Below the pieces are notes generated by a model. It did not search any database and was not told the origin of the DNA. It saw only the letters and a program-made list of their open reading frames with translations. A program made the translations under genes and the position numbers. Below, in pieces: positions 17,129 through 25,396 of a stretch of 64,000 nucleotides of DNA (position 1 is the first letter of the stretch; each line of letters starts with the position of its first letter). The DNA lies in contig JABLXZ010000002.1 in assembly GCA_013177935.1 (NCBI GenBank), positions 124,001-188,000 on the forward strand, in the 5' to 3' direction. The DNA is from a candidate division WOR-3 bacterium. Its GTDB lineage: Bacteria; Hydrothermota; Tepidihabitantia; Tepidihabitantales; Tepidihabitantaceae.

Positions 17129-18574
17129 GTGAACACCGCACCTAAGTTGCTCATTGCCGGTAAATGGGTGGCAACCGGCACTTTTGCTGATGTTGTCAAC
17201 CCCTATGACCGCTCGGTTCTGGGCAAGGTACCGGTCGCCCGCGCCGCTGAAGTTACTGATGCCTTAAACGCTGCCGAAGCCGGCGCCGGGGTGATGCGCT
17301 CTTTGCCCGCCCATCGCCGTGCCCAAATTCTGCACCGCACTGCGGAGTTGATTGCGGAAAATGGAGATGAGTTTGTCCGGCTGATTGTTGCCGAGGCAGG
17401 CAAACCGGTTAAGTTCGCCCGCATTGAGGTGTCCCGGGCAATTGAAACGGTACGGTTCTCCGCTGAGGAGGCAAAGCGGATTTGTGGTGAGACCGTTCCG
17501 ATGGATGCTCTGCCCGGTTCAGAAAGGCGCCGGGGGTTTTACATCCGGGTGCCACGCGGTGTTATCGCCGCAATCACACCGTTCAACTTCCCTTTAAACC
17601 TCGTGGTCCATAAGGTCGCACCCGCGCTTGCCGCCGGTAACGCGGTGGTGTTAAAACCGGCAACCAAGACCCCATTTTGCGCCCTGAAACTGGCGGAACT
17701 TTTGCTTCAAGCCGGACTGCCACCTGAGGCGCTCAATGTCCTGATTGGACCGGGCACCAGCGTGGGCGAAATGCTTGTGGCAGACCCGCGGGTCCGGATG
17801 ATAACCTTTACCGGCAGCGCCGCGGTGGGCGAAAAAATCAAAAAGACCGCGGGTTTAAAGCCGATAACTCTGGAACTGGGTTCCAACTCCGGTGCGATTA
17901 TTGACGAGACCGCGCAACTTGACCGGGTAGTGGCGCGCTGTGTCCTTGGTGCCTTTGCCTATTCCGGACAGGTGTGCAACCACACCCAGCGCTTGATTGT
18001 CCACCAGAAGGTTGCCCCGCAGTTCATTGAAATGTTTGTTGCCGCCACTTCAAAACTGATTATCGGTGACCCCCAAAATCCGGAGACCGATATCGGGCCC
18101 TTGATTGACCAGGTGGCACTGGAGCGTGCTGAAACGTTAATTGCTGAAGCGCTCTCTGCCGGTGCCCGGCTCTTAACCGGGGGTAAGGCAGAAGGCACAA
18201 TCTTTCTGCCCACCATCCTCACCAATGTCACGCCGGAAATGAGGGTGGTGAATGAAGAGACCTTTGCCCCGATTGTCACAATTGAAACCGCACCCGATTT
18301 TACCCGGCTACTTGAACTCTACAACCGGGGTTCAACCGCCGGCAAATACGCCTATGGGCTCTGTGCCGGGGTGTTTACCTCGGACTTTACCCGGGCGTTT
18401 CAGGCGGCTGAGGAGCTTGAGGTCGGCGCGGTTTACATCAACGACTCTGCCACCTTTCGGGTTGACCATCAGCCTTATGGTGGAGTTCGGGATTCAGGTT
18501 TGGGCAGAGAGGGTCCTAAATTCGCAATCCAGGAGATGACCGAAATCCGGTTTGTCTCGTTTAACCTCGACTGA
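17129..18574 (+). CDS. NAD(P)-dependent aldehyde dehydrogenase
   Basis: The 481-aa protein spans the whole ALDH fold. Visible are TPFNFPLNLVVHKVAPALAAGNAVVLKPA (cofactor binding), FTGSAAVGEKI, the general base Glu249 in ELGSNS and the nucleophile Cys283 in SGQVCNHTQR. The closing motif is YGGVRDSGLGREG. It oxidises an aldehyde to the acid, and substrate cannot be fixed. Similar short forms act on lactaldehyde, succinate semialdehyde or glyceraldehyde-3-phosphate. It has no Shine-Dalgarno site, consistent with a leaderless mRNA. It converges on mgtE with 2 bases between stop codons. Confidence 0.9.
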   Translation: MNTAPKLLIAGKWVATGTFADVVNPYDRSVLGKVPVARAAEVTDALNAAEAGAGVMRSLPAHRRAQILHRTAELIAENGDEFVRLIVAEAGKPVKFARIEVSRAIETVRFSAEEAKRICGETVPMDALPGSERRRGFYIRVPRGVIAAITPFNFPLNLVVHKVAPALAAGNAVVLKPATKTPFCALKLAELLLQAGLPPEALNVLIGPGTSVGEMLVADPRVRMITFTGSAAVGEKIKKTAGLKPITLELGSNSGAIIDETAQLDRVVARCVLGAFAYSGQVCNHTQRLIVHQKVAPQFIEMFVAATSKLIIGDPQNPETDIGPLIDQVALERAETLIAEALSAGARLLTGGKAEGTIFLPTILTNVTPEMRVVNEETFAPIVTIETAPDFTRLLELYNRGSTAGKYAYGLCAGVFTSDFTRAFQAAEELEVGAVYINDSATFRVDHQPYGGVRDSGLGREGPKFAIQEMTEIRFVSFNLD

Positions 18575-18576
18575 AG

Positions 18577-19968
18577 TTATACGGGTTTGCCCAGAAATAG
18601 ATAGGCGATGCCTAAATAAATCGCCGTGCCAAAGATGTCCGCGAGGGTGGTGATGAGTGGTGTGCTGGCGGTTGCCGGGTCGCGCTTTAACTTGGTGAAG
18701 ATAAAGGGCAGAACGATGCCGATGGCACAGCCGACAATAACATTTACGACCATCGCCAGCACCACCACCGGTGCAATCTTTAACCCGCCCCGGACAAAAC
18801 CCATAATTGAGATGCCCAAGCCCATTGTCAAACCCAGACCCAGTGCCAGCAAAATCTCCCTGCCCAGCAGGAAAAGCCAGTCCCGCATTCGAACTGTACC
18901 GACCGCCAGCGCCCGAATGACCAGCGTTGCCGACTGGGAACCGGCGTTGCCCGCGGTGTCCACCAGTACCGGCAGAAATGTAACCAGGACCACATACTGG
19001 GCAAGGAGTTCGGAAAACCCTTGAATGATACCACCGGTGATTAAGTCCATTATCAAAAGCGCCAGAAGCCACACCACCCGGCTGCGATAGAGCAGTTTCA
19101 GCGGTACCTCACGCAGCTTGGTGATGAAGGTCAAGTCAATCTTACCCGGATGAATACCGGAAATCTTGGTGATGTCTTCGGTCTGCTCTTCCCGGACAAC
19201 ATCAAGGATGTCGTCAATCGTCACAATCCCGAGCAGAACCCCTTCACTGTTCACAACCGGCAGCGCCAGCAGGTCGTAGCGCTCGGCAACCCGTGCCGCC
19301 TCCTCCTGGTCCGCACTCGCCTCAATTGAGATGAACTGATGGTCCATAATCGCCTCAATCTTCTCCTCGGGCGCAGCAAGGATGAGCCGGCGCAACGGGA
19401 TATCGTCAAGGAGCCGGTTCTGCTCGTCCACCACATAAACGGTGTTAATCGTCTCGGCATCAACCCCGTTTTTCCGGATGTGTTCGAGCGCCTGTTTCAC
19501 GGTCCAGTGCGAGAACACCGCAACATAGTCCGGGGTCAAAAGCCGGCCCACGCTGTTTTCCGGAAAGCCCAGCGCTAACAGCGTCTCCTTCCGGTCTTCA
19601 GGGGAAAGGAGGTTCAGTGCCCGCTGAATTACCGCCGGTGGCAGGTCTTCAAACAGTTCGGTGCGGTCGTCCGGCGCCAGTTCCGCCATCAGGCTCCGGA
19701 CCTGCTCATCGGATAAGTTTTTTATCAGGGTCAACTGTTTGTCCGGGTCAAACTCGGCAAACACCTCGGACTGCAACTTCTGGGGCAAAAGCCGGAAGAT
19801 AACCACCTTGTCCGGGTCGGGCAAACTGGCAATCAGGTCCGCAATGTCCGGTGCAGGCCATTCATTCAGGGCATCCTTAATCCCCTGCCAGTTTTTCTCC
19901 TCGAGCATCTCGCGGATTTCCGGCTCGAGCAGTTGCTTTAAGATGTTAACTCTTTTTCTGACCGGCAT
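18577..19968 (-). CDS. mgtE: Magnesium transporter MgtE
   Basis: The 463-aa protein has the full MgtE plan. A helical N domain (residues about 15-140, with ELAPDDRTELFEDLPPAVIQRALNLLSPEDR) is followed by two CBS domains (about 145-265). A membrane domain of five helices follows, including PVLVDTAGNAGSQSATLVIRALA, the conserved pore segment. It is a homodimeric Mg2+ channel gated by cytoplasmic Mg2+ on the N and CBS domains. No M-box riboswitch is visible; the upstream region is too short. It is divergent from the cytochrome-like lipoprotein gene. Confidence 0.95.
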   Translation of the reverse strand: MPVRKRVNILKQLLEPEIREMLEEKNWQGIKDALNEWPAPDIADLIASLPDPDKVVIFRLLPQKLQSEVFAEFDPDKQLTLIKNLSDEQVRSLMAELAPDDRTELFEDLPPAVIQRALNLLSPEDRKETLLALGFPENSVGRLLTPDYVAVFSHWTVKQALEHIRKNGVDAETINTVYVVDEQNRLLDDIPLRRLILAAPEEKIEAIMDHQFISIEASADQEEAARVAERYDLLALPVVNSEGVLLGIVTIDDILDVVREEQTEDITKISGIHPGKIDLTFITKLREVPLKLLYRSRVVWLLALLIMDLITGGIIQGFSELLAQYVVLVTFLPVLVDTAGNAGSQSATLVIRALAVGTVRMRDWLFLLGREILLALGLGLTMGLGISIMGFVRGGLKIAPVVVLAMVVNVIVGCAIGIVLPFIFTKLKRDPATASTPLITTLADIFGTAIYLGIAYLFLGKPV

Positions 19969-20030
19969 ATTGCACCTGTCGCTATCTTACCGATTATTTC
20001 GTTTAAGGCAAGTTTTGCCGGCCGCACTCC

Positions 20031-20058
20031 TTGACATTACCGATGAAAAGGGCAAAAT
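20031..20058 (+). promoter_or_regulatory. Promoter of cytochrome-like lipoprotein gene, near-leaderless
   Basis: TTGACA (20031-20036), a 16-nt spacer and CAAAAT (20053-20058) precede the ATG at 20067. The TTG at 20031 could be read as a start codon, but it is the -35 element. Confidence 0.6.
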
Positions 20059-20066
20059 TTCCTGTT

Positions 20067-20519
20067 ATGAGAGCACATCTTTATCTGTCTTTTTTACCGG
20101 TTTTCATTTTTTGGACCTGTGCCAGCCCGAACACCCAGAAGACTTCACTGCCCCCACTACCGCCCCAGGTAAAGGAGAGCACCCCGGCACCCGCTGCTAC
20201 CCCAACTGTAGAAAAGTCAACCCCACCTGTTCGCCCCGCTCCTGAGGTGTCCTTTGCCCGCGATGTTTTACCCATCTTACGCAAACTTGCCCCGGACTGC
20301 CACACCGCCGAAGATATGGCGGGCAACTATGCGCTCGACTCCTATGAAGCGGTAATGGCACCCGGCACCGATTCTGTGCCCAATGTGGTTCCGGGCAATC
20401 CGGAAAAGAGTTTGCTTTACATCTATCTACAAAAAGGACATCCGTTCGGCAAAAAACCGGACAGCGCCCAGTTGCGCATCATCCGGGACTGGATTCTCCA
20501 GGGCGCCAAAAACAACTGA
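20067..20519 (+). CDS. Cytochrome-c-like lipoprotein with a single-cysteine heme motif
   Basis: The 150-aa protein has a short hydrophobic N-terminus ending FIFWTC, a probable lipobox, and a Pro/Thr-rich linker. Residues about 70-150 resemble the c-type cytochrome domains found as 'FxxDVxPIL...CxxCH...Y..V..GxP..S.LY..L......P.......I..WIxxGA'. Here the heme site reads LAPDCH, keeping the second Cys and the His but lacking the first Cys. Either heme attaches through one thioether or the domain no longer binds heme. The start is set by the promoter position. Confidence 0.6.
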   Translation: MRAHLYLSFLPVFIFWTCASPNTQKTSLPPLPPQVKESTPAPAATPTVEKSTPPVRPAPEVSFARDVLPILRKLAPDCHTAEDMAGNYALDSYEAVMAPGTDSVPNVVPGNPEKSLLYIYLQKGHPFGKKPDSAQLRIIRDWILQGAKNN

Positions 20520-20529
20520 GGAGTAGAAA

Positions 20530-20952
20530 ATGAACCTTGAAGCAACTGTCCGCTGGACAACAGATATGCAATTTCTCGGGGTCAGCGGCTCAAACCACAC
20601 CGTGGCAATGGACACCGGACCGGACCACGGCGGTGCCAATACCGCACCCACTCCGATGGAACTGGTCTTAATCGCATTAGCCGGCTGTACCGGAATGGAT
20701 GTGGTTGCGCTGTTGAAAAAGATGCGGGTCAACTTCACCCGTTTGGAAATGAAGGTCAAAGGCGAGCGCCGTGAGGAGCACCCGAAGATTTTTACCCGAA
20801 TCGATTTACTTTACACCATCTACGGCAAAGATGTGAACGAAGATGCTGTAAAAAGGGCGATTGAACTTTCCCAGGAGAAGTACTGCTCGGTATCGGCACT
20901 AATCCGACCCGCGTGCCCGGTCAACTACACATATCAAATTGTCCAGGAGTAA
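20530..20952 (+). CDS. OsmC-family protein
   Basis: The 140-aa protein shows the OsmC/Ohr fold with PTPMELVLIALAGCTGMDVVALLKKM and KYCSVSALIRPACPV, which carry the two conserved redox cysteines. The family includes organic hydroperoxide reductases and YhfA-like proteins. This sequence is closest in pattern to the YhfA-like group. It follows the cytochrome-like lipoprotein gene by 10 bases, with GAGGAG in between, so both are probably one transcript. The 3' end abuts the terminator of a predicted opposite-strand ncRNA. Confidence 0.85.
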   Translation: MNLEATVRWTTDMQFLGVSGSNHTVAMDTGPDHGGANTAPTPMELVLIALAGCTGMDVVALLKKMRVNFTRLEMKVKGERREEHPKIFTRIDLLYTIYGKDVNEDAVKRAIELSQEKYCSVSALIRPACPVNYTYQIVQE

Positions 20953-21073
20953 AAGATGACGGCGCCCGCACCGGCGCCGTCAGGAGGTACGATGGTTCCC
21001 GTAACCGCTAAATTTTGTCGGGCTCGAGCGCTCAAATGTCAAAGATGAATCTAAACTGTCCTCACCCGAAACC
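20951..21073 (-). ncRNA. Candidate free-standing structured ncRNA 1
   Basis: The minus strand has a promoter (TTGACA 21107-21102, 16-nt spacer, TAAAAT 21085-21080). About 120 nt later comes a perfect 9-bp hairpin (20981-20973 with 20966-20958) followed by a short TCTTTT tract. The predicted transcript begins near 21073. Its 5' GGUUUC can pair with GGAACC about 65 nt downstream to close a domain, and it contains the self-complementary GAGCGCUC. No ORF fits. It does not show the conserved pieces of SRP RNA (GGAAGGAAGCAG), tmRNA or RNase P RNA. Family is unknown. The neighbouring OsmC gene converges on it. Confidence 0.5.
20958..20981 (-). terminator. Intrinsic terminator of candidate ncRNA 1
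   Basis: GACGGCGCC (20958-20966) and GGCGCCGTC (20973-20981) pair perfectly around a 6-nt loop. On the minus strand the T-rich tract follows at 20954-20951. On the plus strand no T-tract follows, so it acts mainly leftwards. Confidence 0.65.
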
Positions 21074-21079
21074 GGTAAA

Positions 21080-21107
21080 ATTTTATCACCCCAACCCCGG
21101 CTGTCAA
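21080..21107 (-). promoter_or_regulatory. Promoter of candidate ncRNA 1
   Basis: On the minus strand, a perfect TTGACA -35 (21107-21102), 16-nt spacer and TAAAAT -10 (21085-21080) match the promoter pattern used throughout the window. Confidence 0.65.
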
Positions 21108-21402
21108 GGATATTTTAAATAATTGTTTAGTTATTAAAATTCAATAAGTTACACAGAGAAACCCCGCTCGCATTTGTTTCGGCACTCTTCATTACCTTTT
21201 TAGGTGTAGAATTTATAGTAAGTTAGCGAAATATACCCCCTGATATCAAGGGAAAATTATTATTTGGCGAAATCTAACCCCAAAACCGCTAAAACACGGC
21301 TGGTTTGTAATATAAATATTTGAAAAATAGAGTCTTATATATTAAAAACTGTTTAACATGCACCCGAAAAGGGCGTTCTGGCGTGCCTTGGGTCAATTTT
21401 TC
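21108..21402. other. AT-rich intergenic DNA
   Basis: About 295 bp between the ncRNA 1 promoter and the rmlA promoter. It is markedly AT-rich with runs such as TAATTGTTTAGTTATTAAAATTC and no convincing ORF, hairpin-plus-T terminator or repeat. Confidence 0.6.
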
Positions 21403-21430
21403 TTGACATTACCGGATTGAGCCTCATAAT
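21403..21430 (+). promoter_or_regulatory. rmlA promoter, near-leaderless
   Basis: TTGACA (21403-21408), a 16-nt spacer and CATAAT (21425-21430) precede the ATG at 21442. The predicted leader is about 4-5 nt with no Shine-Dalgarno site. Confidence 0.65.
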
Positions 21431-21441
21431 AACTCTGTTTT

Positions 21442-22506
21442 ATGAAAGGCCTTGTCCTTTGCGGCGGTCGCGGTACGCGCTTGCGCCCCCTTACCTACAC
21501 AATCGCCAAACAGTTGATTCCGGTTGCCAACCGGCCCATTCTATCTTATGTGTTTGACCACCTTGCTGCGGCTAATATAAGGGAGGTCGGTGTCATCATC
21601 TCACCCGAAACCGGTCCTGCAGTCCAGGAGTTTTTAGGCGATGGCGCCCGCTGGAACGCCAAGGTCAGTTATATCGTGCAAAAGGAGCCGCTCGGCCTTG
21701 CCCATGCGGTCAAAATCGCCCGCGACTTTCTCGGTGATGAGCCGTTTGTGATGTATTTAGGCGACAATCTGCTCCAGGATGGCATCGTCTCAGCCCTGAA
21801 AAGATTCACTGAGGAAAATGTCGATGCCCTGATTATGTTAAAACCGGTCCAGAACCCTTCCGCCTTTGGTGTTGCGGTCCTCTCGGAACAGGGCGAGGTG
21901 ATTCGGCTTGTGGAAAAACCCAGAATTCCGCCCTCCAACCTTGCCCTGGTCGGCGTGTACCTGTTCTCACCTAAAATCCACCCGGTGATTGAAACCCTGC
22001 GCCCCTCCTGGCGCAATGAACTGGAAATCACCGATGCGATTCAAACCTTAATTGAAAAAGGGGCGCGGGTTAAACCGGTCATCGTTGATGGCTGGTGGCT
22101 CGACACCGGCAAAAAGGACGACCTCCTTGATGCCAATCACATCGTCCTCAAAACCTACTGCACCCGCAATATCACCGGTGTTGTGGACAATTCCGAAGTT
22201 GTTGATAATGTTTCTGTTGCACCCGATGCCCGGATTGTCAATTCAAAAATCCTGGGACCAACGGTCATCGGCGCCGGCGCCCTTATCGAAAATTCAACGG
22301 TCGGACCTTACGCCTCAATCGGCGCTGAATGTACCATCCGCAACTCCCGCATTGAAGGGTCGGTTGTCCTTGAAAAGAGCACCATCATCGGTGTCAATCG
22401 AATAACCCGCAGTCTCATTGGCCGGCAGGTAAAAGTCCAGGCAAACCCAAAAAAGGAACACGACCTGCGCCTGCTCCTCTCCGACTCAAGCGAGGTTGAA
22501 CTGTGA
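21442..22506 (+). CDS. rmlA: Glucose-1-phosphate thymidylyltransferase, long form
   Basis: The 354-aa protein opens MKGLVLCGGRGTRLRPLTYTIAKQLIPVANRP, the nucleotidyltransferase signature (GGxGTRLxPxT...K). It continues with MYLGDNLLQDG and LVEKPRIPPSNLALVGVYLF. Residues about 245-354 form a left-handed beta-helix extension, as in archaeal and StrD-type enzymes rather than the 290-aa enterobacterial RmlA. It makes dTDP-glucose (or a related NDP-sugar) from dTTP and glucose-1-phosphate. It is the first gene of a three-gene operon and overlaps the next by 4 bases (GTGA). Confidence 0.88.
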   Translation: MKGLVLCGGRGTRLRPLTYTIAKQLIPVANRPILSYVFDHLAAANIREVGVIISPETGPAVQEFLGDGARWNAKVSYIVQKEPLGLAHAVKIARDFLGDEPFVMYLGDNLLQDGIVSALKRFTEENVDALIMLKPVQNPSAFGVAVLSEQGEVIRLVEKPRIPPSNLALVGVYLFSPKIHPVIETLRPSWRNELEITDAIQTLIEKGARVKPVIVDGWWLDTGKKDDLLDANHIVLKTYCTRNITGVVDNSEVVDNVSVAPDARIVNSKILGPTVIGAGALIENSTVGPYASIGAECTIRNSRIEGSVVLEKSTIIGVNRITRSLIGRQVKVQANPKKEHDLRLLLSDSSEVEL

Positions 22507-22997
22507 ACAGCCCATTTCAGGAGTTGAGCATCAAAGGTGTGTTACTTGCCCCTGCCCTTATCAACTCTGACCCGCGCGGCTGGTTGTGTGAAATCTTTCG
22601 CAAAGACTGGTTTGAAACTACCGGTTTAACCGAACTCAATCCAGCGATGGGTTATATCTCTTTTACCAATCCGGGCGCTATCCGTGGTCCGCACGAACAC
22701 CGTCACCAGACCGACACCTTTGTTTTCCCGGGTCCATCCGACTTTCTTGTTGTCCTCTGGGACAACCGGCAGAACTCAGCCACCTACAAGAATCGGCTCC
22801 AACTGACCCTGGGTGCTTCAAAACCGGCGCTTTTAATCGTACCGCCCGGGGTTGTACATGGGTACAAAAACATCGGGTCTGTGCCCGGTCTGGTCATCAA
22901 CACTCCGAACCGGCTCTATCGCGGCTGGAACCGGAGCGAACCGGTGGACGAAATCCGCTACGAAGACGACCCGGACAGCCCGTTTAAGATTGAATAA
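22503..22997 (+). CDS. rmlC: dTDP-4-dehydrorhamnose 3,5-epimerase-family cupin
   Basis: The 164-aa protein is a cupin of the RmlC superfamily: DPRGWLCEIFRKDWF, GAIRGPHEHRHQTDTFVFPGPSDFLVVLWD and VPPGVVHGYKNIG. In RmlC the first His after 'RG' is the catalytic base, and here the motif reads RGPHEH instead of the usual RGLHxQ. It may epimerise or isomerise a dTDP-4-keto sugar that is not classical rhamnose. Starts at GTG within the rmlA stop and ends 1 base before rmlB. Confidence 0.75.
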   Translation: MNSPFQELSIKGVLLAPALINSDPRGWLCEIFRKDWFETTGLTELNPAMGYISFTNPGAIRGPHEHRHQTDTFVFPGPSDFLVVLWDNRQNSATYKNRLQLTLGASKPALLIVPPGVVHGYKNIGSVPGLVINTPNRLYRGWNRSEPVDEIRYEDDPDSPFKIE

Positions 22998-22998
22998 T

Positions 22999-23994
22999 AT
23001 GAAACTCCTCATCACCGGCGGTTGCGGTTTTATCGGCTCAAACCTGATTTACCACCTGTTGAACCAACACCCGGAATGGGAAATCATCAACCTCGACAAC
23101 CTCTCCTATCCTGCCCAGGGTAGAAACCTCGCATCCCTGGAAAAAAACCGCCGTTATCGCCTGATTGTCGGCGCAATTGAAGACCAGAAGACCGTGCTCG
23201 CGGCATTAAGCGGCTGCGATGCGGTAATCCACCTTGCTGCCCAGACCCATGTTGACCGCTCCATCCTTGACCCGATACCATTTGTCCACACCAATGTCCT
23301 CGGCACCCAGGTACTGCTTGATGCTGCCCGGCAAGCAAGCATCAGCCGTTTTGTCCACATCTCAACCGATGAGGTTTACGGTGCCCTGTCCGAACATGCC
23401 CCACCCTTCACCGAAAGGTCACCGCTCGCACCCCGTTCGCCTTACGCCGCCTCCAAAGCCGCTGCCGACCTTCTGGTCCTTGCCGCTTACGAAACCTTCC
23501 GGATGCCGGTGATTATTGTCCGGCCCTCCAACAACTACGGACCATACCAGTTCCCGGAGAAGTTTATTCCGCTCGCCATTACCAACATCCTTGAAGGCAA
23601 AAAAATCCCGGTTTACGGCACCGGGAAAAACATCCGCGACTGGATTTTTGTTGAAGACACCTGTCGGGCAATCGAACTGGTCCTGCTCAAAGGCACACCG
23701 GGCGAGGTTTACAACGCCGGCGGTGCCTGCGAAAAACGGAACATTGAACTAATCCAGTCAATTTTGAACATGCTGGGCAAAGACGACCAGTGGATTGAGT
23801 TTGTGCCGGACCGACCGGGTCACGACTACCGTTACGCCCTTGACAACAGCAAAATCTACCAACTCGGCTGGCGCCCAACTGTTGACTTCGCCACCGGCAT
23901 TGAACGCACCGTCCGCTGGTATCAGGAAAATCCCGATTGGTGGCAACCGCTGAAACAGCGCCTGCAGCGCGGGGTCCAGGGGTTCTGGACTTAA
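22999..23994 (+). CDS. rmlB: dTDP-glucose 4,6-dehydratase
   Basis: The 331-aa protein starts at ATG (22999). Upstream in-frame codons are a shadow of the cupin gene. It is an extended short-chain dehydrogenase: LLITGGCGFIGSNLI (NAD-binding GxxGxxG), DAVIHLAAQTHVDRSI, HISTDEVYGAL (catalytic Thr-Asp-Glu) and SPYAASKAAADLL (Tyr-x3-Lys). PSNNYGPYQFPEKFIPL is typical of RmlB. It converts dTDP-glucose to dTDP-4-keto-6-deoxyglucose. No rmlD reductase is present in the window. Confidence 0.93.
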   Translation: MKLLITGGCGFIGSNLIYHLLNQHPEWEIINLDNLSYPAQGRNLASLEKNRRYRLIVGAIEDQKTVLAALSGCDAVIHLAAQTHVDRSILDPIPFVHTNVLGTQVLLDAARQASISRFVHISTDEVYGALSEHAPPFTERSPLAPRSPYAASKAAADLLVLAAYETFRMPVIIVRPSNNYGPYQFPEKFIPLAITNILEGKKIPVYGTGKNIRDWIFVEDTCRAIELVLLKGTPGEVYNAGGACEKRNIELIQSILNMLGKDDQWIEFVPDRPGHDYRYALDNSKIYQLGWRPTVDFATGIERTVRWYQENPDWWQPLKQRLQRGVQGFWT

Positions 23995-23998
23995 CCGG

Positions 23999-24026
23999 TT
24001 GACTAACTTGGTAAATCGGCTAATCT
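23999..24026 (+). promoter_or_regulatory. Promoter of RecG-C-terminal-like gene, near-leaderless
   Basis: TTGACT (23999-24004), 16-nt spacer and TAATCT (24021-24026) precede the ATG at 24034 by 7 nt. Confidence 0.5.
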
Positions 24027-24033
24027 ATCACCG

Positions 24034-25305
24034 ATGAGCGAAAACCGCACTCTTGACCTTTCTGCCCGACCCCTGGAACTGGGCATGGAAGCGGTTGACC
24101 CGCTCGAAACCGAAAGGCTGCGTCGGGTCATCGCCGCCCAGGAACCGGGCTCAAATCTGCTCGGACTTCCCGCCGAAGAGATGCTCAGCCGGCTTGGTAT
24201 CCTGACCGCTCAGGGCAAATTGACCACCGCTGGTATGCTGCTGGTCGGTAAAGAGGAATACCTCCGTACGACCATCCCGGGCCACAGCGCCATCTACCTC
24301 CATATGAAAAACGATGTTGAGTACGACCGCCGCATCGACTCCACCAAACCGCTCCTCGCCCTCCTTGAAGAGTTCACCAATTCGGTTGAACCCCACAACC
24401 GTATCTTCACCCTGAAATTCGGTCTTTTCCACTTTGAAATTCCCGACTTTCCGCCTGAGGTCTATCGTGAAGCGCTGCTCAACGCCTTCACCCACCGCGA
24501 CTACTCAATACCCGCACCGGTCTATCTTCGCCACTTTCCGGACCGGCTGGAAATCTCCTCACCCGGCGGATTTTTAAGCGATGTTACCCCGGAAAACATC
24601 ATTGGCCATGAGCCAATCAGCCGCAACCCGCTTCTTGCCGAAATCCTTGAGCGCATCCGCCTGGTCGAGCGCGCTGGTATGGGTGTGAAACGGATGTTCC
24701 AGATTCTCCTCTCCTATGGCAAAGAGCCGCCCGCGTACGAATCGGGCGCCGACTATGTGCGGGTTACGCTCCGTTCGGGCCGGGCCGAAAACAAAATTGA
24801 CGAAAACTTTGCCCGCTTTGTTGTCCGCTGCCAGCAGGAGGGCAAAGAACTTTCCCTTGCCGACCTCTTGCTCCTCAACTGGCTCAAACGCAACCGCGAA
24901 CTGGACCTTACCGAAGCCCGCACCATCCTGGGCCGGTCCGAACGGGAGGCGTACGAAGCGCTCACCGCAATGGTCAACCGTGGACTCCTTGAACCGTTTG
25001 GTGAAAAAAAGGGCAGGGTTTACCGGCTGTCAAAAATGGCTTATGCCCGGCTGCGCAAATCGGTAAACTACTACCCGTTCCGCCGCGCCGAATCCACCTA
25101 TGCCGAGACCACAATTCTTCACTACCTTGAAGACCTTTCTGGACCTGAGGAGTCCCGCTTCATCACCAACGAGATTGTCCGCACCCTTTTGCGCGTCTCA
25201 CCGGACCAGGCAACCTATATCCTTAACCGGCTGGTAAAACAGGGCAAACTGACCCTAAAGGGCAAGGGCAGAGGCGCCCGTTACTACCTGAGAAAAACGC
25301 CATAG
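24034..25305 (+). CDS. ATP-binding regulator with RecG-C-terminal (HATPase_c_4) domain and winged helices
   Basis: The 423-aa protein contains PPEVYREALLNAFTHRDYSIPAPVYLRHFPDRLEISSPGGFL and RNPLLAEILERIRLVERAGMGVKRMF, the hallmark of the domain shared with COG2865 regulators. Those usually carry an N-terminal AlbA_2/Schlafen domain, which is missing here; the protein begins just upstream of the linker. The C-terminal 150 residues look like two winged-helix units. No helicase motifs are present despite the database name. Probably a DNA-binding regulator of unknown targets. Confidence 0.7.
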   Translation: MSENRTLDLSARPLELGMEAVDPLETERLRRVIAAQEPGSNLLGLPAEEMLSRLGILTAQGKLTTAGMLLVGKEEYLRTTIPGHSAIYLHMKNDVEYDRRIDSTKPLLALLEEFTNSVEPHNRIFTLKFGLFHFEIPDFPPEVYREALLNAFTHRDYSIPAPVYLRHFPDRLEISSPGGFLSDVTPENIIGHEPISRNPLLAEILERIRLVERAGMGVKRMFQILLSYGKEPPAYESGADYVRVTLRSGRAENKIDENFARFVVRCQQEGKELSLADLLLLNWLKRNRELDLTEARTILGRSEREAYEALTAMVNRGLLEPFGEKKGRVYRLSKMAYARLRKSVNYYPFRRAESTYAETTILHYLEDLSGPEESRFITNEIVRTLLRVSPDQATYILNRLVKQGKLTLKGKGRGARYYLRKTP

Positions 25306-25396
25306 CAACCCCAGGACCCGGGCACAACAAAAGTTTTTAAGGATACCAGCACAAAACCCAAAAGACATCAATTTCCCACACCATCCCCGAAACCGT

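Noticed and set aside
20992-21048. 18-codon ORF on the plus strand behind an AGGAGGT
   Set aside because: It lies inside the predicted minus-strand ncRNA, just after its terminator hairpin. It has no promoter of its own and no recognisable protein; the AGGAGG is most simply part of the RNA.
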